Source of the DNA: an uncultured Flavobacteriaceae bacterium
GTDB lineage: Bacteria; Bacteroidota; Bacteroidia; Flavobacteriales; Flavobacteriaceae
DNA: 59,787 nt
Assembly (NCBI GenBank): GCA_947497145.1
Contig: CANMFQ010000024.1
Coordinates: 1 to 59,787, forward strand
Direction of reading: 5' to 3'
The position numbers were made by a program, and so were the translations under genes. The number at the start of each line of letters is the position of its first letter. Position 1 is the first letter of the stretch. The notes under the pieces are model-generated. The model worked only from the letters and a program-made list of their open reading frames with translations, was not told the DNA's origin and did no database searches. Below, piece by piece: positions 1 to 8,790 of the stretch.

Positions 1-60
1 AGAAAAAAGGATAGAGAGAAATTAGCAATCCTATCTAAACAAATAACTATATTTGGATAG
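1..60 (+). CDS. Possible C-terminal tail of a group II intron reverse transcriptase (partial)
   Basis: From the first base, frame 1 stays open for 19 codons and ends at TAG (58-60); the other two plus frames stop sooner. The tail is basic and ends KQITIFG. Intron-encoded reverse transcriptases sit in domain IV and usually stop a short way before domain V, and here domain V begins 56 nt after the stop, so position fits. The fragment is too short to identify by sequence, and the rest lies outside the window. The call is inference from position only. Confidence 0.3.
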   Translation, partial: RKKDREKLAILSKQITIFG

Positions 61-180
61 ATACACGTTTAACAACTGCCGGGGGATTCGTTTATCGAAA
101 AACCTTAAAAGTGCCTGAGCCGTATGCTGGGAAACTCGCACGTACGGTTCTTAGGGGGCTTACGCTACCCGGTTTGCCAC
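1..180 (+). mobile_element. 3' end of a group II intron (domains V and VI)
   Basis: Positions 117-150 match bacterial group II domain V: GAGCCGTATG pairs with the ACGGTTC side, and a GAAA tetraloop lies at 131-134. In the distal stem GCUGG faces CUCGC, leaving one U-C mismatch where the usual form is fully paired. Positions 154-170 fold as domain VI: GGG pairs with CCC, GGC with GCU, loop UUAC, leaving A167 as an unpaired bulge, the expected branch point. The 3' splice site should be a few bases after 170 and I cannot fix it exactly (an AC at 179-180 is one option). The 5' part is outside the window. The mismatch could mean a weakened or inactive copy. Confidence 0.8.
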
Positions 181-217
181 ATTGACAAAAAACTTAGTCA
201 TACTATCAAAATAATAA

Positions 218-727
218 ATGGACGCTGGAGGAGAACTACTATTTTATATATTTAAGTATGGAGTATTACTGATATCAATAGTTGGAATTATCAGATTATG
301 GATTTTACGGAATGACAAACAGAAACATATACTAACCAAGATTTTCACTTCCATTACTACCATATTTGCTCTACTCTTATTTATTGGAGAATATAATCAC
401 AATAATGAAAGAATGGCTGAACTAGCGGGAGTGTATGAAGTTCAAAGATTGAATTGTGAGGATTGTATAAAATGTAAAGCAACATTAATTGATGATGGGA
501 CATACAAACTTGAACGAAATAATAAAATTATAGACTCTGGAAATTGGGATTTTAAAGATATTGAGTTTGAAATGCAATTTTTACGAACTGATTTAATATT
601 TGATGGACAAGTAACTTATGGACGTGAATCGGATTCGTTAAAAATAATTTCTAGCATGAAAAGTGACGAATGTTTCGAAAAAATTTGGAATAAAATTCAG
701 AGTGAAATTGAACGCAAAAAACACTAA
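218..727 (+). CDS. Hypothetical membrane-anchored protein
   Basis: A 169-aa protein I do not recognise. The N-terminus carries two hydrophobic stretches (about residues 8-28 and 42-58) separated by a basic loop. The remaining ~110 residues are soluble, with a pair of Cys pairs (CEDCIKC near residue 80) and a later Cys (about 152). The fold suggests a small lipocalin-like or DUF-type beta domain (GVYEVQRLNCEDC, then DDGTYKLE and GNWDF), but this is a guess. It starts about 40 nt after the group II intron end, in a stretch of accessory genes with unstable-looking spacers. ATG start at 218; no strong ribosome site, as is normal in Bacteroidota. Confidence 0.6.
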   Translation: MDAGGELLFYIFKYGVLLISIVGIIRLWILRNDKQKHILTKIFTSITTIFALLLFIGEYNHNNERMAELAGVYEVQRLNCEDCIKCKATLIDDGTYKLERNNKIIDSGNWDFKDIEFEMQFLRTDLIFDGQVTYGRESDSLKIISSMKSDECFEKIWNKIQSEIERKKH

Positions 728-1045
728 GTACAACAAAACCTAAACGTAATGCGGAGGTTTGGGCTAAATCGAAAGGTCTGTGTATATTTATAAAGTCGCT
801 AAATCTTATGGATTTAGCTTTGGAAAAAAAATAAAACTAAACAATAAACTTTAGCTTCGTGCTAAGACGGAAACAAAAGGTTTCTTATCTCCGCACTACG
901 CTTAGCCGAGCCGTCAGACTGGGCATTGAACTGGATAGACTCCTTTTATTTTTTTAACTTAAAGTAGTAACCACCAATGCTTTAGTTATGGATTTTATAA
1001 CAGGTTTTAATAGGGATCAGTTAGTGATGCTGGGCACACACAATT
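728..1045 (+). repeat. Hairpin-rich spacer between accessory genes
   Basis: No gene seen. The stretch holds several inverted repeats: AAACCT (736-741) with AGGTTT (755-760); GCTAAATC (798-805) with GATTTAGC (811-818), a perfect 8-bp stem with 5-nt loop; and TTAGC (851-855) with GCTAA (861-865). Such spacers after small hypothetical genes resemble those of cassette-like accessory arrays in this family, but I see no second copy of the same sequence in the window, so this is a structural description only. Confidence 0.4.
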
Positions 1046-1468
1046 ATGAAAAAAAATTTAGCTTTAATAACATTCTTTACTCTTCTAGCCTTTTCGCAAG
1101 ACAAAAATGAATGCGATGAAGATACAATGCCTTATTGGGCAAACGGAATTAATAGCCGGATTGAAGGAGAAGGCCCTACTTTAAGAAAGGTCTTTGGAGA
1201 AATTCAATTATCCGAAACAAATATTTCACCAAGCAATGGATTTATAACATTGAGATTGAATGTAACGAAAACTGGAAAATTCTGTAATATTGAAACCTTC
1301 CAAATTGACGAAAATTACGATAACACAGCATTTAACAACGGAGCGTTGATAAAAAAACTTGAGCAAATTGCAGTTGGACTAACAGACTGGAAACGAGACA
1401 AAGATTATAAAACTTACAACCTTATCAGACTAAAAATAAAAAACGGAAAAATTGAAGAAATTTTTTAA
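1046..1468 (+). CDS. Hypothetical exported protein, TonB-C-like fold possible
   Basis: A 140-aa protein with an N-terminal signal-like segment (residues 1-18, MKKNLALITFFTLLAFSQ). The central part reads GFITLRLNVTKTGKFCNIETFQID, which resembles the beta strand and turn pattern of TonB C-terminal-like domains common in flavobacterial hypothetical proteins (strand, then a polar turn, then a Cys). This similarity is weak and by eye. The 3' end overlaps the start of the next gene by 17 nt, so the two are probably co-expressed. Part of the accessory segment after the intron. Confidence 0.6.
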   Translation: MKKNLALITFFTLLAFSQDKNECDEDTMPYWANGINSRIEGEGPTLRKVFGEIQLSETNISPSNGFITLRLNVTKTGKFCNIETFQIDENYDNTAFNNGALIKKLEQIAVGLTDWKRDKDYKTYNLIRLKIKNGKIEEIF

Positions 1469-2234
1469 ATATCTATTTATCGGACTTGGCTCAATAATTC
1501 TATTAACTATTATTGGTGTTGGAATTTGGTGGACAACGAGAACTGATGTCGAAAAATCAAATCTAATGCTCCACTTCCACGCTTATGATGAGGCAATTGA
1601 ATTAAATCAAGATAATAGCGAAGCTTGGATGGAACGCTCTGTATTGATTAACAAAGCTGGAGATTTCGGCAAAGGATTCGAATATTTGAACAAAGCCGTA
1701 GAACTAGAACCAGAAAAGCACTTAGGCTACCGAGGTTGGATTAGATTAAGAAAAATGCGCGATTACGATAAAGCTTTGATAGATTTTGACCGACTTGATA
1801 GCCTAACACCAAATGTTGTTGATGCGCCTTGGGGTGAGGATATCGACTTTCTTCGTGGAGAATGCCATTATGGAAACAAAGACTATCAAAAGGCGATTAA
1901 AGCTTTCAATCAAAGTATAATAAACCAAGAGGAAGATTGGGCGGATGTACACACCTTCGTTTACTTAGGTCTTTGCGAATTTGAACTTGGAAACTATGAA
2001 AAGGCAATTAGCGAATTTCAACGAGCTCTAAAACAATCGGAATATGTGCCAGAGTCTTTTTTCGGAATGGCAAAAGCCTACCAAAAACTTGGACAAATCG
2101 AAAAAGCAAAAGAGAACATTTTGAAAGCGGAAAATAATATGCATTACAAAAGAGATGATGCTTATAACGAGTTTTTAAATGAGATTTATATGTCCGAAAT
2201 TCAAGAATTTAAAAAACAATTAAACAACAAATAA
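1452..2234 (+). CDS. TPR-repeat protein with N-terminal membrane anchor
   Basis: A 260-aa protein starting at TTG 1452, inside the end of the previous gene in another frame. The first 30 residues are a transmembrane segment (YLFIGLGSIILLTIIGVGIWW), which argues for this start because the next in-frame Met is near residue 39, after the helix. Tetratricopeptide repeats follow: AYDEAIELNQDNSEAW, FEYLNKAVELEPEKHLGY, DYDKALIDFDRLDSLTPN, DYQKAIKAFNQSI, NYEKAISEFQRALKQ and QIEKAKENILKAE. TPRs mediate protein contacts; no partner can be named. The TTG start and 17-nt overlap suggest translational coupling. Confidence 0.75.
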   Translation: MKKFFKYLFIGLGSIILLTIIGVGIWWTTRTDVEKSNLMLHFHAYDEAIELNQDNSEAWMERSVLINKAGDFGKGFEYLNKAVELEPEKHLGYRGWIRLRKMRDYDKALIDFDRLDSLTPNVVDAPWGEDIDFLRGECHYGNKDYQKAIKAFNQSIINQEEDWADVHTFVYLGLCEFELGNYEKAISEFQRALKQSEYVPESFFGMAKAYQKLGQIEKAKENILKAENNMHYKRDDAYNEFLNEIYMSEIQEFKKQLNNK

Positions 2235-2386
2235 CTGGTTACAATAACTAAGCCTTAGTGTGGTCGGCATATCACAACTCAAACACCCAAACCCATATAA
2301 GACCTTTTCACCTAGTTAAAGGAAAAATAAACTTCCTAATACGCCCACATTTTAAGATGGCAAGAGTATATTTATACGATTAAATA

Positions 2387-2415
2387 GCCTAGTCTCGTTA
2401 TTTAGACTATTAGGC
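2387..2415 (+). other. Imperfect hairpin just before uvrB
   Basis: GCCTA-GTCT (2387-2395) pairs with AGAC (2404-2407) and TAGGC (2411-2415), with a 3-nt bulge and an 8-nt loop. It ends 12 nt before the chosen uvrB start. There is no T-run, so a terminator is unlikely; it may be an operator or a chance dyad. Confidence 0.3.
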
Positions 2416-2427
2416 ACAATGAAGCGT

Positions 2428-4416
2428 ATGAAATTTAAAGTGGTATCAGAGTTTAAGCCAACTGGCGATCAGCCCAAGGCAATTAAACAATTAGTAGACG
2501 GAATTGATGGTGGTGAGCGCTACCAAACCCTTTTGGGTGTTACAGGTTCAGGAAAAACCTTTACAGTTGCCAATGTCATTGAAACCGTACAGCGCCCAAC
2601 CTTGGTGCTGGCACACAACAAAACCCTAGCGGCGCAACTGTATTCAGAATTTAAGCAGTTTTTTCCTGAAAACGCCGTTGAGTATTTTGTTTCTTACTAT
2701 GATTACTACCAGCCTGAAGCATTTATCCCTACCTCTGGTCTGTACATTGAAAAAGATTTATCTATCAATGAAGACATAGAAAAACTACGCCTAAGCACCA
2801 CTTCTTCACTGCTTTCAGGTAGGCGCGATATTGTTGTAATAGCATCTGTTTCATGCTTATATGGTATCGGAAACCCTGTAGAGTTCAAAAAAAATGTCAT
2901 CAATATAAAGAAAGACCAAGTGATTGCGCGTACCAAATTTTTACATCAGTTGGTACAAAGTTTATATTCAAGAACAACTGCCGATTTTAAAAATGGCAAC
3001 TTTAGAGTAAAAGGAGATGTTGTAGACGTATTTCCTAGCTATGCCGATCATGCTTTTCGTATTCATTTTTTTGGTGACGAGATAGAAGAAATAGAAGCCT
3101 TTGACCCGTTTAACAATACCTGTATTGAAACCTATGACAATTTGAATATCTACCCTGCCAACATGTTTGTTACATCGCCAGATGTGCTTCAAAATGCCAT
3201 TCATCAAATTCAGGAAGATCTGGTAAAGCAAATTGATTATTTTAAAGAAATTGCGAAACCCTTAGAAGCTAAAAGACTTGAAGAGCGTACCAATTTTGAT
3301 TTAGAAATGATTAGAGAATTAGGCTATTGCTCTGGTATTGAAAATTACTCAAGATACCTTGATGGTCGTAACCCTGGCACCAGACCATTTTGTTTGTTAG
3401 ACTATTTTCCTGATGATTATTTAATGATTATTGATGAAAGTCATGTGACCGTACCGCAGGTTCATGCCATGTATGGCGGTGATCGCTCCCGAAAAGTAAA
3501 TCTGGTTGATTATGGCTTTCGCCTACCCGCAGCTATGGACAATAGACCCTTAAAGTTTGAAGAGTTTGAAGCATTACAAAATCAGGTAATTTATGTAAGT
3601 GCTACCCCGGCCGATTATGAGCTAAAACTTAGTGAAGGTATTTTTGCAGAGCAAATTATTAGACCTACCGGACTTTTAGACCCCATAATTGAGGTGCGCC
3701 CTAGCCTAAATCAAATTGATGATTTGGTTGAAGAAATACAACAACGGGTAGAGAAAGATGAACGTACTTTAGTCACTACTTTAACCAAAAGAATGGCTGA
3801 GGAACTTGCCAAATATCTAACCCGAATTAGCGTACGATGTAGGTACATTCATAGTGATGTTGATACCCTTGAACGCGTAGAAATAATGCAAGATTTACGC
3901 AAGGGTATTTTTGATGTTCTCATTGGCGTAAACCTACTTCGTGAAGGACTAGATTTACCCGAAGTATCCCTTGTTGCCATTCTTGATGCTGACAAAGAAG
4001 GCTTTTTAAGAAGTGCTCGTTCACTTACACAAACTGTAGGAAGAGCAGCGAGACACCTCAATGGAAAAGCTATTATGTATGCTGATAAAATTACGGCAAG
4101 TATGCAAAAAACCATTGATGAAACTACCTATCGAAGAGAAAAACAAACAGCATACAATACCACCCATAATATAACCCCAAAAGCACTCAACAAAAGCCTA
4201 GATAGCGTCCTCTCAAAAAACTCTGTTTCTACTTATCATTTTGAAAAAGAAGAGATGCGCGCAGCAGAACCAGATTTGGATTATTTAACCAAAGAGCAAG
4301 TAGAAAAATTAATTCGAGAGAAACGTAAAGCTATGGAAAAAGCAGCAAAGGAATTGGATTTTATGCAGGCTGCAAAACTAAGAGATGAAATAAAAATGCT
4401 TCAAAACAAGGAATAA
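2428..4416 (+). CDS. uvrB: Excinuclease ABC subunit B
   Basis: UvrB is the DNA-damage-verifying ATPase of nucleotide excision repair; it receives DNA from UvrA and recruits UvrC. The 662 residues show the Walker A motif GVTGSGKT near the N-terminus, the beta-hairpin region rich in Tyr (YFVSYYDYYQPEAF), the DESH box (MIIDESHVTVPQ), YVSATPADYE, helicase motif V/VI (GVNLLREGLDLPE; QTVGRAARH) and a C-terminal UVR motif (KAAKELDFMQAAKLRDEI). Length is normal for the family. An ATG lies 9 nt upstream (2419), but homologues usually begin MKFKVVSEFKPTGDQP, so 2428 is preferred. It stands alone. Confidence 0.97.
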   Translation: MKFKVVSEFKPTGDQPKAIKQLVDGIDGGERYQTLLGVTGSGKTFTVANVIETVQRPTLVLAHNKTLAAQLYSEFKQFFPENAVEYFVSYYDYYQPEAFIPTSGLYIEKDLSINEDIEKLRLSTTSSLLSGRRDIVVIASVSCLYGIGNPVEFKKNVINIKKDQVIARTKFLHQLVQSLYSRTTADFKNGNFRVKGDVVDVFPSYADHAFRIHFFGDEIEEIEAFDPFNNTCIETYDNLNIYPANMFVTSPDVLQNAIHQIQEDLVKQIDYFKEIAKPLEAKRLEERTNFDLEMIRELGYCSGIENYSRYLDGRNPGTRPFCLLDYFPDDYLMIIDESHVTVPQVHAMYGGDRSRKVNLVDYGFRLPAAMDNRPLKFEEFEALQNQVIYVSATPADYELKLSEGIFAEQIIRPTGLLDPIIEVRPSLNQIDDLVEEIQQRVEKDERTLVTTLTKRMAEELAKYLTRISVRCRYIHSDVDTLERVEIMQDLRKGIFDVLIGVNLLREGLDLPEVSLVAILDADKEGFLRSARSLTQTVGRAARHLNGKAIMYADKITASMQKTIDETTYRREKQTAYNTTHNITPKALNKSLDSVLSKNSVSTYHFEKEEMRAAEPDLDYLTKEQVEKLIREKRKAMEKAAKELDFMQAAKLRDEIKMLQNKE

Positions 4417-5116
4417 ATGCGTATATTACCTCAGTATTATTGGTAATAATCTAAAAAAATAAAAAATTAAATAAAAAGTTTATATTAACACAGATAATCA
4501 TCTGATTTAAAATATTTTAATTAAAATTTTTAGACAAGACTAAAAATTAAAAATTATTATTTTTTTCAATATAAGGAAGCAACCGAGTCTGAACAACCAC
4601 AAAACTGTAGCATCTATACACCAAACTCAAATCGCTTTGTATTTGCTTCAATTTACAAAAGACATTTTAACCAAGTTAGCTTTGCATTTTCTATTCAAAT
4701 CAAAATACCAAACCCGCACCGAAAATAATATTTAAAACACCGCTCCCCTACTTCAAAAACCTCCTCCTAGTTTAAATAAAGGCTTGAAACATGCAATCAA
4801 AAACTTACTAAAAAAGCAATTAAAAAATTCTTATTTACCATCCTAAAAAACCAGCAAAACGCATCTTAACAAAAGCTAATTAAAAGTTAGAAAAAAGAAG
4901 AAAACTACGTTACAACACAGCAATTCACAAAACAATTATTCTTACAAATAAAAACTTAAAAAACTAACGAAAGTAAAGTCGATAAAAAATTTCACTCATA
5001 GCAACAAACAAGAAAAGCATCCTGATTTCAAACTTACATCAAGACGCTTTTCAACAACTAACCAACCATTATGAGCCCCAAAAAATAATTTGGAGCATCA
5101 TAATTTTCCTTATTTA
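4417..5116. other. AT-rich intergenic stretch between convergent uvrB and hsp20
   Basis: About 700 bp with no credible gene on either strand. Only two hairpins near the hsp20 end stand out (5012-5052 and 5071-5103); the rest is A-rich low-complexity sequence. Confidence 0.5.
5012..5052 (-). terminator. Probable terminator of hsp20
   Basis: A 15-nt arm at 5012-5026 pairs with 5038-5052 at 13 of 15 positions. Read on the minus strand it ends GCTTTTCTTGTTTG, a T-rich tail. A second imperfect hairpin (5071-5103) lies nearer the gene end but has no T-run. Confidence 0.45.
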
Positions 5117-5536
5117 TTATGCCAATTTAATCATCCTTTTAGGCTTTGGTAAAGCCTCTTCTTTTTTAGGCAAAACCAAGCTCAAAATTCCATTTTCATA
5201 ATTTGCTTTTATCTTTTCTGCATCCACCATATTAGGTAATGTAAATGACCGCTTAAAAGAAGCCAATGTGAATTCTTTTAAGGTATACATACCCTCATTA
5301 TCTTTTGATCCCACTTCCGCCGAAACAGTAAGCACATCTTTATCCAATTCTACATTAAAATCCTCTTTGCGCATTCCAGGTACAGAAAGCGCCAATTCAA
5401 AGCGATTTTCATGTTCTACAATATTCACTGCAGGCATTACACCTGAAGCATTTTCAACCCCACCAAACCAATCAGGTTTGAAAATTTCATTCATTAACGC
5501 AGGGAAATCTAACTGGGTTCTTCTCACTAAGCTCAT
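5117..5536 (-). CDS. Small heat shock protein, Hsp20/alpha-crystallin family
   Basis: A 139-aa ATP-independent holdase that binds unfolding proteins in the cytoplasm. The N-terminal arm (about 1-35) is followed by the alpha-crystallin domain starting at MPAVNIVEHENRFELALSVPGMRKEDFNVELD, with the family's A-x-x-x-NGIL-x-L signature seen as ANYENGILSLVLPKKEE, and a C-terminal basic tail with an IxL/V-type end (KRMIKLA). Length fits the class A/IbpA-like bacterial group. It is monocistronic. A short dyad (5639-5651) lies about 100 nt upstream and could be a regulatory site. Confidence 0.95.
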   Translation of the reverse strand: MSLVRRTQLDFPALMNEIFKPDWFGGVENASGVMPAVNIVEHENRFELALSVPGMRKEDFNVELDKDVLTVSAEVGSKDNEGMYTLKEFTLASFKRSFTLPNMVDAEKIKANYENGILSLVLPKKEEALPKPKRMIKLA

Positions 5537-5638
5537 ACTATTTTGTTTTTTAAATTATACTTCATTTTCCTCCACTAGTTCAAAACACATACCAACACAA
5601 ATACACTGCCTTTTTGTCTCATTTTGCCGTTTAGGTAA

Positions 5639-5651
5639 TGACATAAAGTCA
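5639..5651. promoter_or_regulatory. Dyad TGACATAAAGTCA upstream of hsp20
   Basis: TGAC and GTCA form a 4-bp inverted repeat with a 5-nt centre, about 105 nt before the hsp20 start. On the hsp20 strand it is followed by two similar stretches (GGCAAAATGAGACAAAAAGG). It may be an operator for a heat-shock regulator, but short dyads arise by chance. Confidence 0.25.
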
Positions 5652-6000
5652 GTTTTTGATACTATCACGCAAAAATATCCTCCACCACTAGCACATAATG
5701 ACACAACTAGAGATACACTTTTTAATAAGGAGTCATAATTCAGCATTTAAAATTGATCATAGGCTCCAAAACCATACACAACGGTTTCGATATACAAAAA
5801 CATATCACACCTACTAAAGCAATTTTAAAACACCATACGATATGCCTGAGCATTTGATAAGCCTTACTATTGAAATTAATTTTAAGCCTTATCACAGAAC
5901 GTTAGACTACTTATCAGATTAATAAAATAGTAATTGAAACAGACAAACTAACATCACACTAGCTCATCTGATAAAACAATAAAGCAAAGGCACAAAAGGT

Positions 6001-6201
6001 GTGATTTATCAAAAGACAAACGAAATACAAATTGAAATCATCAAGTATTTTTGTCCAGAACCAAGAATTATAGCTTTAGAAGCCATAAAGTTATTTTACA
6101 CATCACCATTGGCTACCGAACTTAAAAATGACAAAATTAGGGTAGAAAATGCACAATTTGCAGGTAAAAGAAAAAGTCAAGATGCGTTCATTATAGTCTA
6201 A
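6001..6201 (+). CDS. Doubtful short ORF of unknown function
   Basis: A 66-codon frame opening at GTG 6001 and ending at TAA 6199-6201, 39 nt before the DUF1456 gene on the same strand. Composition is protein-like (FCPEPRIIALEAIKLFYTSPLATELKN), but I recognise no family, there is no ATG and no promoter. It could be a small gene, a decayed remnant or noise. The rest of 5537-6240 contains nothing I can identify apart from the hsp20 upstream region. Confidence 0.22.
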   Translation: MIYQKTNEIQIEIIKYFCPEPRIIALEAIKLFYTSPLATELKNDKIRVENAQFAGKRKSQDAFIIV

Positions 6202-6240
6202 GCAAATTTTATAATATCTTGCACACAAATACAGAAATAC

Positions 6241-6609
6241 ATGACAAACAACGATATTTTTAAGAAACTAAGAGTAGCATTAATGCTTAGAGATGATGAG
6301 ATTGTAGACATTCTAAATCTGGCCGATTTTAAAATATCGAAAAGTGAATTGGGTGCTTTTTTCAGAAAAGAAGACCACCCAAACTACATGGAGTGTGGAG
6401 ATCAAGTATTACGTAATTTTTTAAATGGCTTGGTGATTCATTTGCGTGGAACTAAAGAAAACCCAAAAAATCCAGGAGAAGTACTTTCACAAAAAAAGAC
6501 ACCCCCGTCAAAACCAAACAAAGCAAAGCCTGTTTACAAAGCCATACAACGTAAAAAAGCAAACTTTGACATTGACCCCGTAAAATACAAAAACAAAAAA
6601 AAGTCCTGA
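6241..6609 (+). CDS. DUF1456 family protein (YehS-like, single domain)
   Basis: A 122-aa protein. Residues 1-70 match one DUF1456 unit: NNDIFKKLRVALMLRDDEIVDIL, then ISKSELGAFFRKEDHPNYMECGDQVLRNFLNGL. E. coli YehS and most relatives carry two such units in about 150 aa; this copy resembles the second unit only, followed by a basic, Pro/Lys-rich tail (about 85-122). The molecular function of the family is unknown. The stop codon lies inside the stem of the downstream terminator that serves the facing gene. Confidence 0.85.
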   Translation: MTNNDIFKKLRVALMLRDDEIVDILNLADFKISKSELGAFFRKEDHPNYMECGDQVLRNFLNGLVIHLRGTKENPKNPGEVLSQKKTPPSKPNKAKPVYKAIQRKKANFDIDPVKYKNKKKS

Positions 6610-6634
6610 ACTCACCTTTAGCGAGACAGGACTT
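6590..6634 (-). terminator. Intrinsic terminator for the facing minus-strand gene
   Basis: AAGTCCTG (6601-6608) pairs with CAGGACTT (6627-6634). Read on the minus strand the hairpin is followed by a run of T (complement of 6590-6600). It overlaps the last codons of the DUF1456 gene. Confidence 0.75.
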
Positions 6635-6656
6635 CTATACTAGTCATTGACCAACC

Positions 6657-6998
6657 TTAACTAGCAATTTTTACAGCTATTGTATATTTTTTACCTGGTT
6701 CGTAGGTTTTCAAATCTGCCTTTTGATAGTTCAATTTATTTTTAATAAACCGCTCAATATGTTTCTCATCTGTATCTACTGACAATACTACAATCTCCAT
6801 ATCATTATTTAGCATAAATAAGATGTCGGCAGAATGACCCAAATCATTTTCTGTAAACGCATTCTTGTTTAGAAGACTACTAATTTGTTTTGCCAATTTT
6901 TGACCCTGAGAAGGCTCTGTACCATTTACAGCATCATTAGCAAAAACACTACCTAAAGAAAATAAACATACTACTAAGAATAAACTAACTTTTTTCAT
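6657..6998 (-). CDS. Small exported protein of unknown function
   Basis: A 113-aa protein with a clear signal peptide (MKKVSLFLVVCLFSLGSVFA, cleavage likely after residue 20). The mature ~93 residues contain LAKQISSLLNKN, then MLNNDMEIVVLSVDTDEKHIERFIKNKLNYQK and a final strand YTIAVKIA. This alpha-beta arrangement recurs in small flavobacterial periplasmic proteins with no known role. Monocistronic, with its own terminator downstream. Confidence 0.75.
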   Translation of the reverse strand: MKKVSLFLVVCLFSLGSVFANDAVNGTEPSQGQKLAKQISSLLNKNAFTENDLGHSADILFMLNNDMEIVVLSVDTDEKHIERFIKNKLNYQKADLKTYEPGKKYTIAVKIAS

Positions 6999-7347
6999 GA
7001 CTGTTTGTTTTTAAAACCTTGTTTCGTTGATTAGCGAAATGTGATAAGGTTTGATTAATAATTAATTGATGATTTACTATAAAGACGCCACAGTCACACA
7101 ATTGTTACACTAGTTTATTATTTTTAACATTTTTTTTTAGTTTCTTAACCCCTATCAATCAAACATCTAATAGGCTATGATCGCAGCAACAGTAAAGCCT
7201 ACAGCAACAAAAAACCAAAACAAACAAGCACAAAAAAAAGGCAATACTAAAATAGCATTACCTTTTTTAAAATTTATTATCGAGGGGAGTATCCTGTATT
7301 TATGTTACAACTACCATAAAGAAACTAATGCGCTCTAGCGCTATCAT
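6999..7347. other. Intergenic stretch between sucC and the small exported gene
   Basis: Contains the sucC terminator (7233-7268) and upstream sequence of the small exported gene. A 54-codon ATG frame at 7177-7341 on the plus strand runs through the terminator and is probably chance. Confidence 0.4.
7233..7268 (-). terminator. Terminator of sucC
   Basis: AAGGCAAT (7238-7245) pairs with ATTACCTT (7257-7264) except one C-A mismatch, flanked by A-run and T-run. On the minus strand the hairpin ends in a run of eight or more T. Confidence 0.65.
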
Positions 7348-8541
7348 TTAGTTTAATACCTCTTTTACTTTATCTGCAGCTTCTTGAAACTGCACTGCAG
7401 AATGAACCGCCAAACCAGAATTATCAATAATTTCTTTTGCTAACTCGGCATTAGTACCTTGTAAACGAACAATAATTGGCACTTTTATAGCGTCACCCAT
7501 ATTTTTATAAGCATCTACAACACCCTGTGCAACACGATCACAACGTACGATACCTCCAAATATATTAATGAGTATAGCTTTTACCGCAGGGTCTTTTAAA
7601 ATAATTCTAAAGGCCTCTTCTACCCTTTTAGCATCAGCAGTACCACCAACATCTAAAAAGTTAGCTGGCTCACCACCTGCCATTTTTATAAGATCCATTG
7701 TTGCCATAGCCAAACCTGCTCCGTTCACCATGCAACCAACATTTCCATCTAAATCTACATAATTCAAGCCTACCTCACGCGCTTCTACCTCAATAGCATT
7801 TTCTTCACGCAAATCACGCATTTCAGCATATTGTCTTCTTCTAAAAAGTGCATTATCATCTATAGAAACTTTGGCGTCAACGGCCATTATTTTATCATCA
7901 GATGTTTTTAATACTGGGTTTATCTCAAACATACTTGAATCACTTTCAACATACGCCTTGTACAAAGAAGCGACAAACTTGGTCATTTCTTTAAAAGCGG
8001 TTCCTGAAAGGCCAAGATTGAAAGCAATTTTTCGTGCTTGAAACCCAAGTAAGCCTGTTGCAGGGTCAATTTCTTCAGTAAAAATTAAATGAGGTGTTTT
8101 ATCAGCCACCTCTTCAATATCCATACCGCCTTCGGTCGAATACATAATCATATTTCTACCTGTAGCTCTATTTAAAAGCACAGACATATAAAATTCACTA
8201 GTTTCACTATCTCCAGGATAGTACACATCTTCAGCTACTAATACCTGATGCACTCTTTTACCGGCAGCAGAAGTTTGTGGCGTAACTAAGTTCATTCCTA
8301 TAATTTGTCCTGCCAGCTCTTCAACCTCTTTCAAGTTTTTTGCTAGTTTCACACCACCGCCTTTACCACGACCACCTGCGTGAACCTGCGCTTTAATCAC
8401 ATGCCATCCCGTTCCGGTTTCAGCAGTTAATAACTTTGCTGCATCAACAGCTTCCTTAGCATTATGGGCTACAATACCGCGTTGAATACGCACGCCAAAA
8501 CTGGCTAAAATTTCTTTTCCTTGATACTCGTGAAGATTCAT
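7348..8541 (-). CDS. sucC: Succinate--CoA ligase (ADP-forming), beta subunit
   Basis: Forms the TCA-cycle enzyme with SucD, making ATP from succinyl-CoA. The 397 residues begin MNLHEYQGKEILASFGV and show the ATP-grasp domain (QVHAGGRGKGGGVKLAK near residue 50; FEINPVLKT with metal ligands near 205) and the C-terminal CoA-ligase domain (GCMVNGAGLAMATMD; FLDVGGTA; INIFGGIVRCD). Length is typical. sucD is not adjacent, which is common in Bacteroidota. A -7 element TATTTTTG lies at 8577-8570 on the minus strand, about 30 nt upstream of the ATG. Confidence 0.97.
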   Translation of the reverse strand: MNLHEYQGKEILASFGVRIQRGIVAHNAKEAVDAAKLLTAETGTGWHVIKAQVHAGGRGKGGGVKLAKNLKEVEELAGQIIGMNLVTPQTSAAGKRVHQVLVAEDVYYPGDSETSEFYMSVLLNRATGRNMIMYSTEGGMDIEEVADKTPHLIFTEEIDPATGLLGFQARKIAFNLGLSGTAFKEMTKFVASLYKAYVESDSSMFEINPVLKTSDDKIMAVDAKVSIDDNALFRRRQYAEMRDLREENAIEVEAREVGLNYVDLDGNVGCMVNGAGLAMATMDLIKMAGGEPANFLDVGGTADAKRVEEAFRIILKDPAVKAILINIFGGIVRCDRVAQGVVDAYKNMGDAIKVPIIVRLQGTNAELAKEIIDNSGLAVHSAVQFQEAADKVKEVLN

Positions 8542-8790
8542 ATATTAAGAGTGTATTTAGGTTCAGTTGCAAAAATAACAAACACAGGTGATTTAGACTA
8601 ATGAAACCTCATTTACGATATAAAATATTTTTTATTGTGATACTGATGTTAAAAAAGCACCCTAGAAAGCACAAGGCGACAAAATTGAAAAATATCATAA
8701 TACCTAGGGCATACCTTTACTGTCATGACTGATTACTACTGCCTCTGTAAGGTTCAATAAAAATTTGATATCAAAAAAATCATTCATCCG

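Noticed and set aside
5268-5746. Open frames on both strands over the hsp20 gene and its upstream region (156 and 63 codons)
   Set aside because: The plus frame is antisense to the alpha-crystallin coding sequence; the minus frame covers the promoter region and has no family likeness.
7177-7341. 54-codon ATG frame on the plus strand after sucC
   Set aside because: It runs through the sucC terminator hairpin, has low-complexity Lys/Gln/Asn composition at first, and no promoter or homologue that I recognise.
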